64,000 bases of DNA from Nodularia sp. (in: cyanobacteria). GTDB taxonomy: Bacteria > Cyanobacteriota > Cyanobacteriia > Cyanobacteriales > Nostocaceae. Under the pieces are notes generated by a model that saw only the letters and a list, made by a program, of their open reading frames with translations, was not told where the DNA came from and did no database searches. This document shows positions 24,877-33,061 of this stretch, one piece after another (within the stretch, counting starts at the first letter, position 1; every line of letters starts with the position of its first letter). The translations under genes were made by a program, and so were the position numbers. The DNA lies in assembly GCA_007692755.1 (NCBI GenBank), contig REBL01000141.1:17189-81188 (forward strand), read 5' to 3'.

Positions 24877-25773
24877 ACTGCTAATAGTAGAATAAAGTAC
24901 ATAAAGGCTGCACGCAGAGAGGAAGGGAAATTGGACGAACTGAGGGCGGTGCTGGAGTTAGCAACAGAAGAGGAATTGCAGGATTTAACGGCGATTCTGT
25001 TTAGTCGTAAATTTAATCCCCTAGATTATGTTCATACACCTGAACCGATTGAGGTTCAAAGCCAAAATCACAAAGCTTGGCTGGATACATTAGAAAATCG
25101 GTTTCGGTTTTTAGCAGCAGATGGGATGACGGTCTTACGGGGGCGTACAAGTCAGATAACTTACCGCCAAGCATTAATTCAAGTTTGTAAGTATTTGAAA
25201 ATTCCCTATTCTGATGAACTGACAACCGTTGATTTAGAAGCTGAATTATTTTTACATCTATTAGGGCAGGTGTGGAAAAAATTACCGGAAGATGAGAAGC
25301 AAAAATTAAATGAACAGGTGCAACGTCAACTGTCCCAGTCAGATTTAAAACAACCGTTACCGTTGTTATTGCAGCGTGACCCCTTGGGATTACTGGTTAA
25401 AGGTGGTAGCGCTTTTGCGGTTACTTCTATTCTTCAGCCATTGGTTTTGCAACAAATCGCGCGTCAATTTGCGATCCATTTTGCTAAATATCAAGTCGCT
25501 CAACAGACAGCAATTGCAGGTTCTCAAGCAGCTGCTCACCAATTTAAAGGCTATGTAGCTCTACAAATGGCGCGACGGGGTATGACGATGAATGCAGCTC
25601 GTTATGGGGCAGTTCGTAGTGTTTTTACCTTCGTTGGCCCAGTCATGTGGACTTGGTTTTTTGCAGATTTAGGATGGAGAGCGATCGCTACTAACTATGG
25701 TCGCATCATCCCCACCATATTTGCTCTTGCACAAATTCGTCTCACCCGCGCGGAATATTGGGAACCAGCTTGA
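24874..25773 (+). CDS. YaaW-family (UPF0174) protein
   Basis: This 299-residue protein matches the YaaW/UPF0174 family. The N-terminal part is charged and helical (ELRAVLELATEEELQDLTAI, then LFSRKFNPLDY), the middle has TYRQALIQVCKYLKIPYSDE, and the last 130 residues have hydrophobic segments (GLLVKGGSAFAVTSILQPLV; VRSVFTFVGPVMWTWFFADL). The function of the family is not known. The ATG lies at the edge of a heptamer repeat and has no clear ribosome-binding site, so a later start at TTG 24931 is possible. The O-antigen ligase gene begins at its stop codon. Confidence 0.78.
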   Translation: MTANSRIKYIKAARREEGKLDELRAVLELATEEELQDLTAILFSRKFNPLDYVHTPEPIEVQSQNHKAWLDTLENRFRFLAADGMTVLRGRTSQITYRQALIQVCKYLKIPYSDELTTVDLEAELFLHLLGQVWKKLPEDEKQKLNEQVQRQLSQSDLKQPLPLLLQRDPLGLLVKGGSAFAVTSILQPLVLQQIARQFAIHFAKYQVAQQTAIAGSQAAAHQFKGYVALQMARRGMTMNAARYGAVRSVFTFVGPVMWTWFFADLGWRAIATNYGRIIPTIFALAQIRLTRAEYWEPA

Positions 25774-27110
25774 AGTTAGCTTTTAATCATCCCCACCCTC
25801 GTTTACAAACCCCTTGGAATGTTACCCAAATTGGACTCCTGATTTTTCCCTTGAGTCCTTTGGTGGGAGGTGTGAGTATACTTTTGGCAGCATTAAGAAC
25901 TTGCCAAGTAAAATACCGCGCTGTAATTCACAGTCCCCTGAATTGGGGATTTGCTTTTTTAAGTGTATTACTGTTTATTAGTTGTAGCGTTGCCGATGAT
26001 AAAATACAGGCTTTTTTGGGCTTGTTTAATTTATTACCATTCTTTCTACTTTTTGCTGGACTCAGCACCCTGATTCAAACAACTGCCCAATTGCGGCAAA
26101 TAGCCATAATTTTCGTCATTGGTTCGGTTCCAGTGGTGACTATGGGCTTTGGGCAGCTGTTTTGGGGTTGGAGTTTCCAGTTACAGTTTTTGTGGATTTT
26201 ATTAGATATAGGACTGGACTCTGGAGGAAATCCACCTGGACGGATGGCTTCTATTTTTATGCACGCGAATCTGTTTGCGGCTTATTTGGCGATCGCTTTT
26301 ACTCTGGGAATAGGGTTATTGTTAGAACAATGGCTATTTAAAAAAGACGCGATGAAAAAAGACGCGATGAATCGCGTCTCTACAAGGTATTATGTAATTT
26401 TTTTAACGGTGTCGGTAATTACTAGCTTTGTTGCTCTAATTTTAACTGACTCACGTAATGGATGGGCGATCGCGATCGTTGCCTGTTTAGCTTATGCACT
26501 ATATCAAGGTTGGCATCTGATTATTGCTAGTTTTGCCAGTGTAATTACTAGCGTCCTGTTAGCAGCTTTCGCACCCTTACCAATTGCTGAAATTTTTCGC
26601 CGATTTGTGCCGGCTTACTTTTGGGCGCGGTTAAATGATCAAATGTATCCAGATAGACCAGTAGCTTTAATGCGAACCACCCAATGGGAGTTTGCTTGGT
26701 CTTTGACTCAGCAGCGGCCTTGGACAGGTTGGGGTTTACGCAGTTTTAGCGACCTCTACAAAGCACAGATGCAGATTGATTTGGGTCATCCCCACAACTT
26801 ATTTTTGATGCTATCGGCTGAAACTGGTTTACCGAGCGCACTTTTATTTTTTGGCTGTCTGGCTTGGATATGGCTTGCAGGCGTGCAATTGTTGCAAAAA
26901 TCCAAATCTCTAGCCAAGACAGATAGATTAATAATTTTCAGTTATATTGTTGTCATTTTACAATGGGCGATATTCAATACCGTAGATGTAAGTTTATTTG
27001 ACTTCCGCCTGAATACAATTTCTTGGTTGTTCTTCTCTGCACTTTCGGGAGTTGTATATAGTAGTTCTCGCTTGAATCGGTACAGTGAAGAATTCATTGA
27101 CCACAGATAA
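25770..27110 (+). CDS. O-antigen ligase/polymerase-like membrane protein (Wzy_C family)
   Basis: The protein (about 446 residues) has roughly ten transmembrane helices and the large periplasmic loop of the Wzy_C family, including WTGWGLRSFSDLYKAQ and the conserved GHPHNLFLMLSAETGLPSA near 340. It would join or polymerise surface glycans in the inner membrane; cyanobacterial IctB is a relative. I chose TTG at 25770, which overlaps the yaaW stop (TTGA), over TTG at 25758. The sequence contains an in-frame palindromic repeat (26346-26384) that adds [14 protein letters not shown], with partial duplication of its first unit, in a loop between two helices. Confidence 0.82.
   Translation: MKLAFNHPHPRLQTPWNVTQIGLLIFPLSPLVGGVSILLAALRTCQVKYRAVIHSPLNWGFAFLSVLLFISCSVADDKIQAFLGLFNLLPFFLLFAGLSTLIQTTAQLRQIAIIFVIGSVPVVTMGFGQLFWGWSFQLQFLWILLDIGLDSGGNPPGRMASIFMHANLFAAYLAIAFTLGIGLLLEQWLFKKDAMKKDAMNRVSTRYYVIFLTVSVITSFVALILTDSRNGWAIAIVACLAYALYQGWHLIIASFASVITSVLLAAFAPLPIAEIFRRFVPAYFWARLNDQMYPDRPVALMRTTQWEFAWSLTQQRPWTGWGLRSFSDLYKAQMQIDLGHPHNLFLMLSAETGLPSALLFFGCLAWIWLAGVQLLQKSKSLAKTDRLIIFSYIVVILQWAIFNTVDVSLFDFRLNTISWLFFSALSGVVYSSSRLNRYSEEFIDHR
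26346..26384. repeat. GACGCGAT palindromic repeat inside the O-antigen ligase gene
   Basis: GACGCGATGAATCGCGTC followed by TCTACA lies at 26361-26384, and a partial copy GACGCGATGAAAAAA precedes it at 26346-26360. It is in frame and codes for DAM and NRVST. The same element ends dnaK (17138) and interrupts menE (53061). Confidence 0.8.
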
Positions 27111-27144
27111 ACACAGATAATTCTGGAACTAGAAGCTAAAAAAT

Positions 27145-27528
27145 ATGGGAATAGCAGGAAATTTCGCCAAAATACTAGTTATGGAGGTTTTTAAAATACT
27201 ATCGAAGCCAGAAAATAGACTAAAAGCTTTTGATATGATTCAAGAAGTGTCAGGAAATGTGAATCGAGACAGCTTAGAACAGGCTGTGGAAAATGCTTGT
27301 AACAGTTGCACCAGAAAAAATCTCGATGATCAATTAAGAATTACTGCTTTTTTGACTGCTTTATATATGCAAAATGATATTAAACGTGCTGCTCAAGTAG
27401 GAGGCAGCTTGAGAAAGAGATTCGGAGTTACATGGTTTCCCCATATTAAAGAACGAGAATTGCGTTACGCGTTAGACGTAGATCAAGAATTGGAAGATTT
27501 TTTCAGCCAAGAATTAGCTAAAAAATGA
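27145..27528 (+). CDS. Hypothetical protein, helical
   Basis: I do not recognise this 127-residue protein. It is soluble and mostly helical by composition, with SLEQAVENACNSCTRKNLDD, a Cys pair at residues 50 and 53 (CNSC), and an acidic end (DVDQELEDFFSQELAKK). No signal peptide or metal motif beyond the Cys pair is evident. It begins 34 bases after the O-antigen ligase gene and ends 83 bases before the Ycf51 gene, all on the plus strand, so a shared transcript is possible. The ATG at 27145 has no strong ribosome-binding site; an ATG at 27181 is an alternative. Confidence 0.6.
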   Translation: MGIAGNFAKILVMEVFKILSKPENRLKAFDMIQEVSGNVNRDSLEQAVENACNSCTRKNLDDQLRITAFLTALYMQNDIKRAAQVGGSLRKRFGVTWFPHIKERELRYALDVDQELEDFFSQELAKK

Positions 27529-27611
27529 AGCCTGCATCAAAGAGAGTCCTGCTAATCGGTAAAATGGGTGTGTCGGTCATCAACCAAAATACACCTAAGT
27601 AACCCATCTGT

Positions 27612-28139
27612 ATGCTTTCAACAGCTGACTTTCTTCAGTATGCCCAATGGTCGGGTATTGCCACACTTATATTCGGTGCGATCGCAGTCCTGGCTTTTAT
27701 TCTTAAATGGGGTATCCGCTTTCGGCTGGTAGGTACAACTGGCTTTATGCTGGTGCTGACGGGTGGTTTATTTGCTCTCTCGTTGGTTCCGCTCAGTCGC
27801 ACTGTCATTCCCGGCGCAGTAAAATACACTCTCGTTTATGATAATGCTTCTACACAAACCGTAATTGCCACATCACCTAATATTACCCCCGACCAATTAG
27901 AAGCAACTTTACTACAAGCGGCTAGTAATCTTTATTCTTTCGGTCGCTTAGGTTCACGCTCAAACAATCAACTCACGATTCGCGCCCGGACTGTAGTCCA
28001 TCCTGAACCAGGGGTTTCTGTACCGCTGTTCTTGGGTCAAATCAAGCGCACATTGGCTAGCCGTGAAGATGCGGATATGGATATCGAAATTTACTTGGAA
28101 AAATTCGATCAATTACCTAACTCTTCTGCTACTTCTTAA
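27612..28139 (+). CDS. ycf51: Ycf51-family (DUF2518) protein
   Basis: This 175-residue protein has two N-terminal membrane helices (about residues 14-31 and 40-58), a short loop, and a soluble domain (VKYTLVYDNASTQTVIATSP; FGRLGSRSNNQLTIRARTVV). This matches Ycf51, found in cyanobacteria and some plastid genomes. The function is not established; a thylakoid or plasma-membrane location is expected. It is preceded by a small hypothetical gene and followed by a hairpin at 28156-28178. Confidence 0.85.
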   Translation: MLSTADFLQYAQWSGIATLIFGAIAVLAFILKWGIRFRLVGTTGFMLVLTGGLFALSLVPLSRTVIPGAVKYTLVYDNASTQTVIATSPNITPDQLEATLLQAASNLYSFGRLGSRSNNQLTIRARTVVHPEPGVSVPLFLGQIKRTLASREDADMDIEIYLEKFDQLPNSSATS

Positions 28140-28505
28140 TTTTCATATTTCTTGTAGAGGGGGCAAAGATGCCCTCTCGTCAACTGGGAGAAAAATAATT
28201 TATTTGTTAATAAAATGACATATATTGTTTGGTATTGCACTATACAAAAATTATGATCTTTAGATTAAAATAAAACTTACTCAAAAAACCTCTCATGACT
28301 CAGTGTACTCAGTGTCCTCTGTGGTTAGTTTTCTCCTAAATTCCGCGGAAATCTGCTCAAATAAAAAGTATAAATTTTAGGTATTGAAAAATAGTTCAGA
28401 ATTTGAGACGAATGGGCATGATTAGAGCCAAGGGAAACGAAATTTTCTGGACATAAGTCTAAAATTTTATTAAGAAATATCAATATTTTGGCAAACTAGA
28501 TTTAT
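28140..28505. other. Intergenic region with hairpin after ycf51
   Basis: In this 366-base gap a stem of six to seven pairs (AGAGGG / CCCTCT with a GC extension, 28156-28178) probably ends ycf51 transcription. The rest is AT-rich with a piece of the CTCAGTGTNCTCTGTGG repeat near 28300. I see no gene or RNA element. Confidence 0.5.
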
Positions 28506-29690
28506 ATGCCCAATCAACTTTCTACTCAAACTGTGTCAACTCAAACCTCTGGCTCATTCTTGACGCTGACGGTTGCTCCAGGAAAAATCATTCGTGGTTC
28601 TGGCGTGTTGCAGACAGCATCAGCAGAAATTACCCGCTTAGGGACTCGTCCATTAATTATTGCCGGGAATTCGACCCAGACCATCGCCCAAAAGAGTTTA
28701 CAAGCAATTTTAGCCCAGTCAAACACTGCTCAGTCCTCCTATGGTGTAGATTGCTGTGAAGCTAGTTTACAAGCTTTAAATAAAACAGCCCAGGAACATC
28801 AAGCCGATGTAATTATTGGCATCGGTGGCGGTAAAGCCTTGGATACAGCGAAATTAGTCGCCGACCAATTACAGTTACCAGTGGTGACAATTCCCACCTC
28901 AGCAGCTACCTGTGCGGCTTGGACTGCCCTTTCTAATGTCTATTCTGAGTCGGGGGCTTTTCTCTACGATGTAGCGCTGTCTCGCTGTCCTGATTTATTA
29001 ATCCTTGACTATGATTTAGTTCAAACTGCACCACAACGGACATTAGTAGCAGGAATTGGGGATGCGATCGCTAAATGGTATGAAGCATCAGTTAGCAGTG
29101 GCAATTCTCAACAAACTTTAATTATCTCCGCAGTCCAGCAAGCGCGAGTTTTACGAGATATTTTATTGCAAAAAGCAGCCACCGCCCTGAAAGAACCAGG
29201 TAGTCAAGATTGGCGAGAAGTCGTAGACGCTACCGTGTTACTGGCTGGGGTAATTGGTGGACTGGGAGGGGCGCAATGTCGCACCGTCGCCGCCCATGCT
29301 GTACATAATGGTTTAACTCACATTTCCGGACACAGCAGCATCCACGGTGAAAAAGTTGCCTACGGGATTTTGGTGCAACTGCGTTTAGAAGAAATGTTAC
29401 AAAGCAATCAACTAGCGGCCTCAGCACGGCAACAATTATTAAAGTTCTACGCAGAGATTGGACTACCGCAAAATTTAAGTGATTTAGATTTGGGTAACAT
29501 TACATTAAAAGAGTTGCAAACAGCCGCCGAAGTTGCTTTAGAACCTAAATCGGATATCCATCGACTACCATTTAAAGTTGCACTAGAACAGTTAATGGCG
29601 GCGATGGTTTCTACCACTGCACCAACAGATAGTAGAGATGTTATAAATCGTGTCTCCACTAGGGGAATGAGTGAAGAGGTTTTAGAATGA
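28506..29690 (+). CDS. Iron-containing alcohol dehydrogenase family (glycerol dehydrogenase-like)
   Basis: This 394-residue enzyme has the family's nucleotide loop (VIIGIGGGKALDTAKLVA near 98-116), a TIPTSAATCAAWT stretch, the metal ligand Asp in GIGDAIAKWYE near 183, and the two His ligands in TVAAHAVHNGLTH near 264 and in SIHGEKVAYG near 278. It should oxidise or reduce a small polyol or aldehyde with NAD(P); glycerol dehydrogenase is the nearest type. The C-terminal 15 residues (SRDVINRVSTRGMSE) derive from a degenerate copy of the GACGCGAT repeat. The stop overlaps the next start (ATGA), so the two genes are translationally coupled. Confidence 0.82.
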   Translation: MPNQLSTQTVSTQTSGSFLTLTVAPGKIIRGSGVLQTASAEITRLGTRPLIIAGNSTQTIAQKSLQAILAQSNTAQSSYGVDCCEASLQALNKTAQEHQADVIIGIGGGKALDTAKLVADQLQLPVVTIPTSAATCAAWTALSNVYSESGAFLYDVALSRCPDLLILDYDLVQTAPQRTLVAGIGDAIAKWYEASVSSGNSQQTLIISAVQQARVLRDILLQKAATALKEPGSQDWREVVDATVLLAGVIGGLGGAQCRTVAAHAVHNGLTHISGHSSIHGEKVAYGILVQLRLEEMLQSNQLAASARQQLLKFYAEIGLPQNLSDLDLGNITLKELQTAAEVALEPKSDIHRLPFKVALEQLMAAMVSTTAPTDSRDVINRVSTRGMSEEVLE

Positions 29691-30898
29691 GCTTGAATTG
29701 GATTACCCCCGCAGATCGCATACAACAGCTACCACCTTATGTATTTGCCCGTCTGGACGAACTGAAAGCCAAGGCGCGAGAACAAGGACTGGATTTAATT
29801 GATTTGGGCATGGGAAACCCGGATGGGGCGACACCACAGCCTGTAGTAGAGGCAGCGATCGCGGCATTGCAAGATCCCGCCAATCATGGTTATCCGCCCT
29901 TTGAAGGTACTGCTAGTTTTCGTCGTGCCATCACTAATTGGTACAATCGCCGTTATGGTGTAGTTCTTGACCCCGATAGTGAGGCTTTACCTTTACTGGG
30001 TTCTAAAGAAGGATTAACTCATTTAGCGATCGCCTATATTAACCCAGGTGATTTAGTTCTGGTTCCTTCTCCCGCCTATCCCGCCCATTTTCGTGGTCCA
30101 TTAATAGCTGGGGGGAAAATTCACAACTTAATTCTCAAACCAGAAAATAACTGGTTAATTGATTTAGCAGCTATTCCCGATGCAGTTGCTGAACAAGCTA
30201 AAATTCTCTATTTCAACTATCCCAGTAATCCCACCGCTGCCACCGCCCCCCGTGAATTTTTTGAAGACATCGTAGCTTTTGCCCGGAAATACGAAATTCT
30301 GCTAGTGCATGATTTATGTTACGCCGAGTTAGCTTTTGATGGTTATCAACCCACCAGTTTGTTAGAAATTCCCGGTGCGAAAGAAATTGGCGTAGAATTT
30401 CACACCTTATCCAAAACCTACAATATGGCTGGTTGGCGTGTGGGTTTTGTCGTGGGGAACCGTCATGTAATCCAAGGTTTACGAACTCTCAAAACCAACT
30501 TGGATTATGGCATTTTTGCAGCTTTGCAAACCGCAGCCGAAACCGCCTTGCAACTACCAGATGTGTATTTGCATGAAGTTCAACAACGCTACCGTACCCG
30601 CCGCGATTTTCTCATAGAAGGTTTAGGACAATTAGGTTGGGATATTCCCAAAACCCAAGCCACCATGTATCTGTGGGTAAAATGTCCAGTGGGTAAGACT
30701 TCTACAGATTTCGCCCTGGATGTATTGCAGCAAACTGGCGTTGTTCTCACCCCTGGTAATGCCTTTGGGGTTGCAGGTGAAGGCTATGTGCGGATAAGTT
30801 TGATTGCAGATTGCGATCGCTTGGGTGAAGTTCTGCATAGATTTAAACAAGCTGGTATTCGCTATCAACCCGAAACCGTAGCCTCTGGTTCACAATAG
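29687..30898 (+). CDS. Class I/II PLP-dependent aminotransferase (AspC/LL-DAP type)
   Basis: This 403-residue aminotransferase has the fold type I features: substrate loop LGMGNPDGATPQPVVEA near 40, cofactor Asn in FNYPSNPTAATAPREF near 178, Asp/Tyr in LVHDLCYAELAFDGY near 207, the PLP lysine in TLSKTYNMAGWRVGF near 243, and the carboxylate-binding Arg near 377 (YVRISLI). This is the AlaC/LL-diaminopimelate aminotransferase-like branch; in cyanobacteria these are usually called aspartate aminotransferases. The substrate is not decided by sequence. It overlaps the dehydrogenase gene by four bases, and arsR follows after 22 bases, so arsR may be read from the same transcript. Confidence 0.88.
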   Translation: MSLNWITPADRIQQLPPYVFARLDELKAKAREQGLDLIDLGMGNPDGATPQPVVEAAIAALQDPANHGYPPFEGTASFRRAITNWYNRRYGVVLDPDSEALPLLGSKEGLTHLAIAYINPGDLVLVPSPAYPAHFRGPLIAGGKIHNLILKPENNWLIDLAAIPDAVAEQAKILYFNYPSNPTAATAPREFFEDIVAFARKYEILLVHDLCYAELAFDGYQPTSLLEIPGAKEIGVEFHTLSKTYNMAGWRVGFVVGNRHVIQGLRTLKTNLDYGIFAALQTAAETALQLPDVYLHEVQQRYRTRRDFLIEGLGQLGWDIPKTQATMYLWVKCPVGKTSTDFALDVLQQTGVVLTPGNAFGVAGEGYVRISLIADCDRLGEVLHRFKQAGIRYQPETVASGSQ

Positions 30899-30920
30899 AA
30901 ATAGAACATATTCTGAAAAA

Positions 30921-31274
30921 ATGTCACTGATGCCCACCTCCTCTGCTACCAATTCTCATTTAATTGCTGCTGGCTTTCATGCTCTTTCTGATCCCATTAG
31001 GATTGGTGTACTGGAACTGTTACGAAAGCGAGAACAGTGTGTGTGTGACTTGTGCGATGCTTTGGGGGTGAATCAGTCCAAATTATCTTTTCACCTCAAA
31101 AATCTCAAAGAAGCCGGTTTAGTTAACGCCCGTCAAGAAGGACGCTGGATTTATTACAGTCTCCAGGTGTCTCAATTCGCCGTTTTAGAACAATATTTAG
31201 CTGATTATCGCCGCATTAGCCAAATATCTCCCGCCCGTTGTTGTGATATGGAAGCGAACAGTGAAGCAGATTAA
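30921..31274 (+). CDS. arsR: ArsR-family arsenic-responsive repressor
   Basis: This 117-residue winged-helix regulator has the recognition helix [20 protein letters not shown] and the arsenite-binding CVCDLC motif at residues 39-44 in the alpha-3 position, as in classical ArsR proteins. A further Cys pair lies near the C terminus (RCCDMEA). When As(III) binds, the protein should leave its operator; two candidate operators lie at 32957-33026, upstream of the arsenic genes. It is separated from those genes by two toxin-antitoxin modules. The mntA start overlaps its stop by one base (TAATG). Confidence 0.88.
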   Translation: MSLMPTSSATNSHLIAAGFHALSDPIRIGVLELLRKREQCVCDLCDALGVNQSKLSFHLKNLKEAGLVNARQEGRWIYYSLQVSQFAVLEQYLADYRRISQISPARCCDMEANSEAD

Positions 31275-31564
31275 TGAATATCTATGAAATTTTGGCAGCC
31301 AAACGGGAAGAAATTTTGCAAATAGCAACAAAATACGGAGCATATAACATCAGAATTTTTGGTTCAGTAGCCCGTCGTGAAGCTGATCTTAACAGTGATG
31401 TTGATTTTTTAGTTGAAATGGAGACAGGACGTAGCCTTTTTGATTTGGGTGGATTATTGATGGAGTTACAAGAAATACTGGGTTGTGAAGTCGATATCGT
31501 CACAGAAAAAGGATTGCGATCGCGCATTCGAGAGCGAGTATTAAATGAGGCAGTTCCTTTGTGA
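31274..31564 (+). CDS. mntA: MntA-type nucleotidyltransferase antitoxin
   Basis: This 96-residue minimal nucleotidyltransferase has the motif [19 protein letters not shown] at about residues 31-49, with both catalytic Asp residues of the GSX10DXD type, and a third acidic residue in CEVDIVTE near 76. MntA proteins add AMP residues to a Tyr in the partner HEPN toxin and so block its RNase activity. The hepT partner follows with a four-base overlap. It starts inside the arsR stop codon, so expression is coupled to arsR. Confidence 0.87.
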   Translation: MNIYEILAAKREEILQIATKYGAYNIRIFGSVARREADLNSDVDFLVEMETGRSLFDLGGLLMELQEILGCEVDIVTEKGLRSRIRERVLNEAVPL

Positions 31565-31896
31565 GGGATAATAGTGAAAAGTTGCGCGATATTTTAGAAG
31601 CTATAGAACGGATAAATAAATATGCAGTTCAAGGTCGGGAAGCTTTTGAAGAAAACGAACTAATTCAAACTTGGTTTATTCAACACCTACAAATTATTGG
31701 AGAAGCATCACGTGTATTATCTGCCGATATTCGTGAGGCAAATCCAGATGTTTCTTGGTCACAAATGATTGGGATGCGAAACATTTTAACTCATAACTAT
31801 TTTGAAATCGATTTAGATGTTGTTTGGTTGGTGATTGAACGGGAATTACCAAACCTTAAAGTTCAAATTGAAGCAATTTTACAAACATTATCTTGA
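31561..31896 (+). CDS. hepT: HepT-type HEPN toxin
   Basis: This 111-residue all-helical HEPN protein has the catalytic R-X4-6-H motif as RNILTHNYF near residues 81-89, including the Tyr that MntA modifies. Other family marks are the central [17 protein letters not shown] and the end [17 protein letters not shown]. The start is the GTG at 31561, overlapping the mntA stop. With mntA it forms a two-gene module that can degrade RNA (tRNA in studied cases) when released. Confidence 0.87.
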   Translation: MRDNSEKLRDILEAIERINKYAVQGREAFEENELIQTWFIQHLQIIGEASRVLSADIREANPDVSWSQMIGMRNILTHNYFEIDLDVVWLVIERELPNLKVQIEAILQTLS

Positions 31897-32237
31897 ACTT
31901 TGAATAGACGAAAGACTAACGTTGCGTAAGCTTCGCATTTATAATTTAATTATATATATAATTCACAGTTTCTAACTTATCTCATTAAAGCTTGAAAACC
32001 TACTTGTACAAAATTATGATCAAAAGTCAATGCTTGAGAGAAAGATTTAAGGATAACGGGAGAGCAATCGCACTTCTCCACAAAATCCAAATGCGTAGAC
32101 GCAACGCGGCTTGCTTTAGACATCACACTTTTCCACAAACCCAAACATAATTCCTAATGCAAGCTTTACAAAGTATGCGTTTCCCCGATTCGTGTGTTGA
32201 GCGTACAATATAAAAAAGCAAGTTATCTGCAATCTCT
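31897..32237. other. Intergenic region with dispersed repeat, after hepT
   Basis: This 341-base gap holds one copy of a dispersed element at about 32088-32145 (TGCGTAGACGCAACGCGGCTT, then TTAGACATC and CCACAAACCCAAA), repeated at about 32738-32793. The core GCGTAGACGCAACGCGG is a short imperfect hairpin. The rest is AT-rich; the promoter of the ParD/ParE-like pair should lie just before 32238. Confidence 0.55.
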
Positions 32238-32426
32238 ATGGAAAAGCTCAATATTAAAGAAGAAGCTCGAAAGCTAATTGATAAATTACCTGCTAACTCA
32301 ACATGGGATGACCTCATGTATGAGATTTATGTTAGGCAAGTTGTTGAAGCTGGACTTGCTGACAGTCAAGCTGGTAAAGTAATTTCCGTACAGGAAGTTA
32401 GGGCAAAATTTGGACTACCAGAGTGA
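32238..32426 (+). CDS. Small antitoxin of the ParD/ParE-like module
   Basis: This 62-residue protein begins with NIKEEARKLIDKLPANSTWD and continues LMYEIYVRQVVEAGLADSQA, ending in GKVISVQEVRAKFGLPE. That is the pattern of short cyanobacterial antitoxins found before RelE/ParE toxins: an N-terminal helical DNA-binding part and a C-terminal toxin-binding tail. It overlaps the toxin frame by 17 bases. It should bind and inhibit the toxin and repress the pair. The exact antitoxin family name is uncertain. Confidence 0.7.
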   Translation: MEKLNIKEEARKLIDKLPANSTWDDLMYEIYVRQVVEAGLADSQAGKVISVQEVRAKFGLPE

Positions 32427-32712
32427 AAGTTTTTGGACAGAAACAGCCGTAGAAAACCTATCTGCAATTTATACTTACATTGCCCAAAACTCACCTCAGT
32501 ATGCAACCAGGATTATTGACCGTATAACCAAACGTTCGCAGCAGCTTGCGAATTTCCCTCTATCTGGTCGAATTGTACTAGAGTTTGAAACCGAGCAAAT
32601 TCGGGAAGTCATTGAAGGTTCATATCGAATTATCTATTACATCAAACCCGAACAAATTGATGTACTTGCTGTTATACATGGGTCACAGGAAATTACACCA
32701 AGTATAGAATGA
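32410..32712 (+). CDS. parE: RelE/ParE-family toxin
   Basis: This 100-residue toxin of the RelE/ParE fold has WTETAVENLSAIYTYIAQNS near the start, YATRIIDRITKRSQQLANFP in the middle and the basic strand REVIEGSYRIIYYI near 72-85. ParE members poison gyrase and RelE members cut mRNA; the sequence alone does not separate them, though the plasmid-stabilisation type is more likely. The only in-frame start before the domain is TTG at 32410. A GTG at 32425 directly at the antitoxin stop would be the usual start but is out of frame by one base. Confidence 0.77.
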   Translation: MDYQSESFWTETAVENLSAIYTYIAQNSPQYATRIIDRITKRSQQLANFPLSGRIVLEFETEQIREVIEGSYRIIYYIKPEQIDVLAVIHGSQEITPSIE

Positions 32713-32737
32713 ATAGCGATCGCACCTCCACAAACTC

Positions 32738-32793
32738 AAAATGCGTAGACGCAACGCGGCTTATCGTTAGACATCGCACCTCCACAAAACCCA
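32738..32793. repeat. Second copy of the TGCGTAGACGCAACGCGG repeat
   Basis: This repeats the element at 32088-32145: AAATGCGTAGACGCAACGCG, then TTAGACATCGCACCTCCACA. The pair brackets the antitoxin-toxin module in direct orientation at about 650 bases distance. Confidence 0.75.
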
Positions 32794-32956
32794 AAACGCG
32801 ATTGATCGCTCATATCCATATCTAAAGCTTGTTCAAGATAACTGTTTGCACTTTCAAACTAAGGACGGGGCTTGTATCCCATTATTTTCGGTCAGTTTTC
32901 CAATTCTCTTCGGATACAAGGTTGGCTGCTATCACCAATTATAAGCTTTACTGATA

Positions 32957-33036
32957 CATCAACTTTTATTGATGAATATTTGTGTACAGTCACCTGATAC
33001 TGATTGACATATCAACTTTTTTTGAAATGATATAAA
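32957..33036 (+). promoter_or_regulatory. Promoter with two ArsR-type operators for the arsenic operon
   Basis: CATCAA (32957-32962) and TTGATG (32969-32974) form a perfect inverted repeat with a six-base spacer. A related site ATCAACTTTTTTTGA lies at 33011-33025. TTGACA at 33004-33009 and TGATAT at 33028-33033 (18-base spacing) form a good promoter with the second site between the two elements. Placement fits repression by ArsR; sequence specificity of this ArsR is assumed from the family. Confidence 0.6.
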
Positions 33037-33061
33037 CATAAACTTCATATCACCCCTAAAA

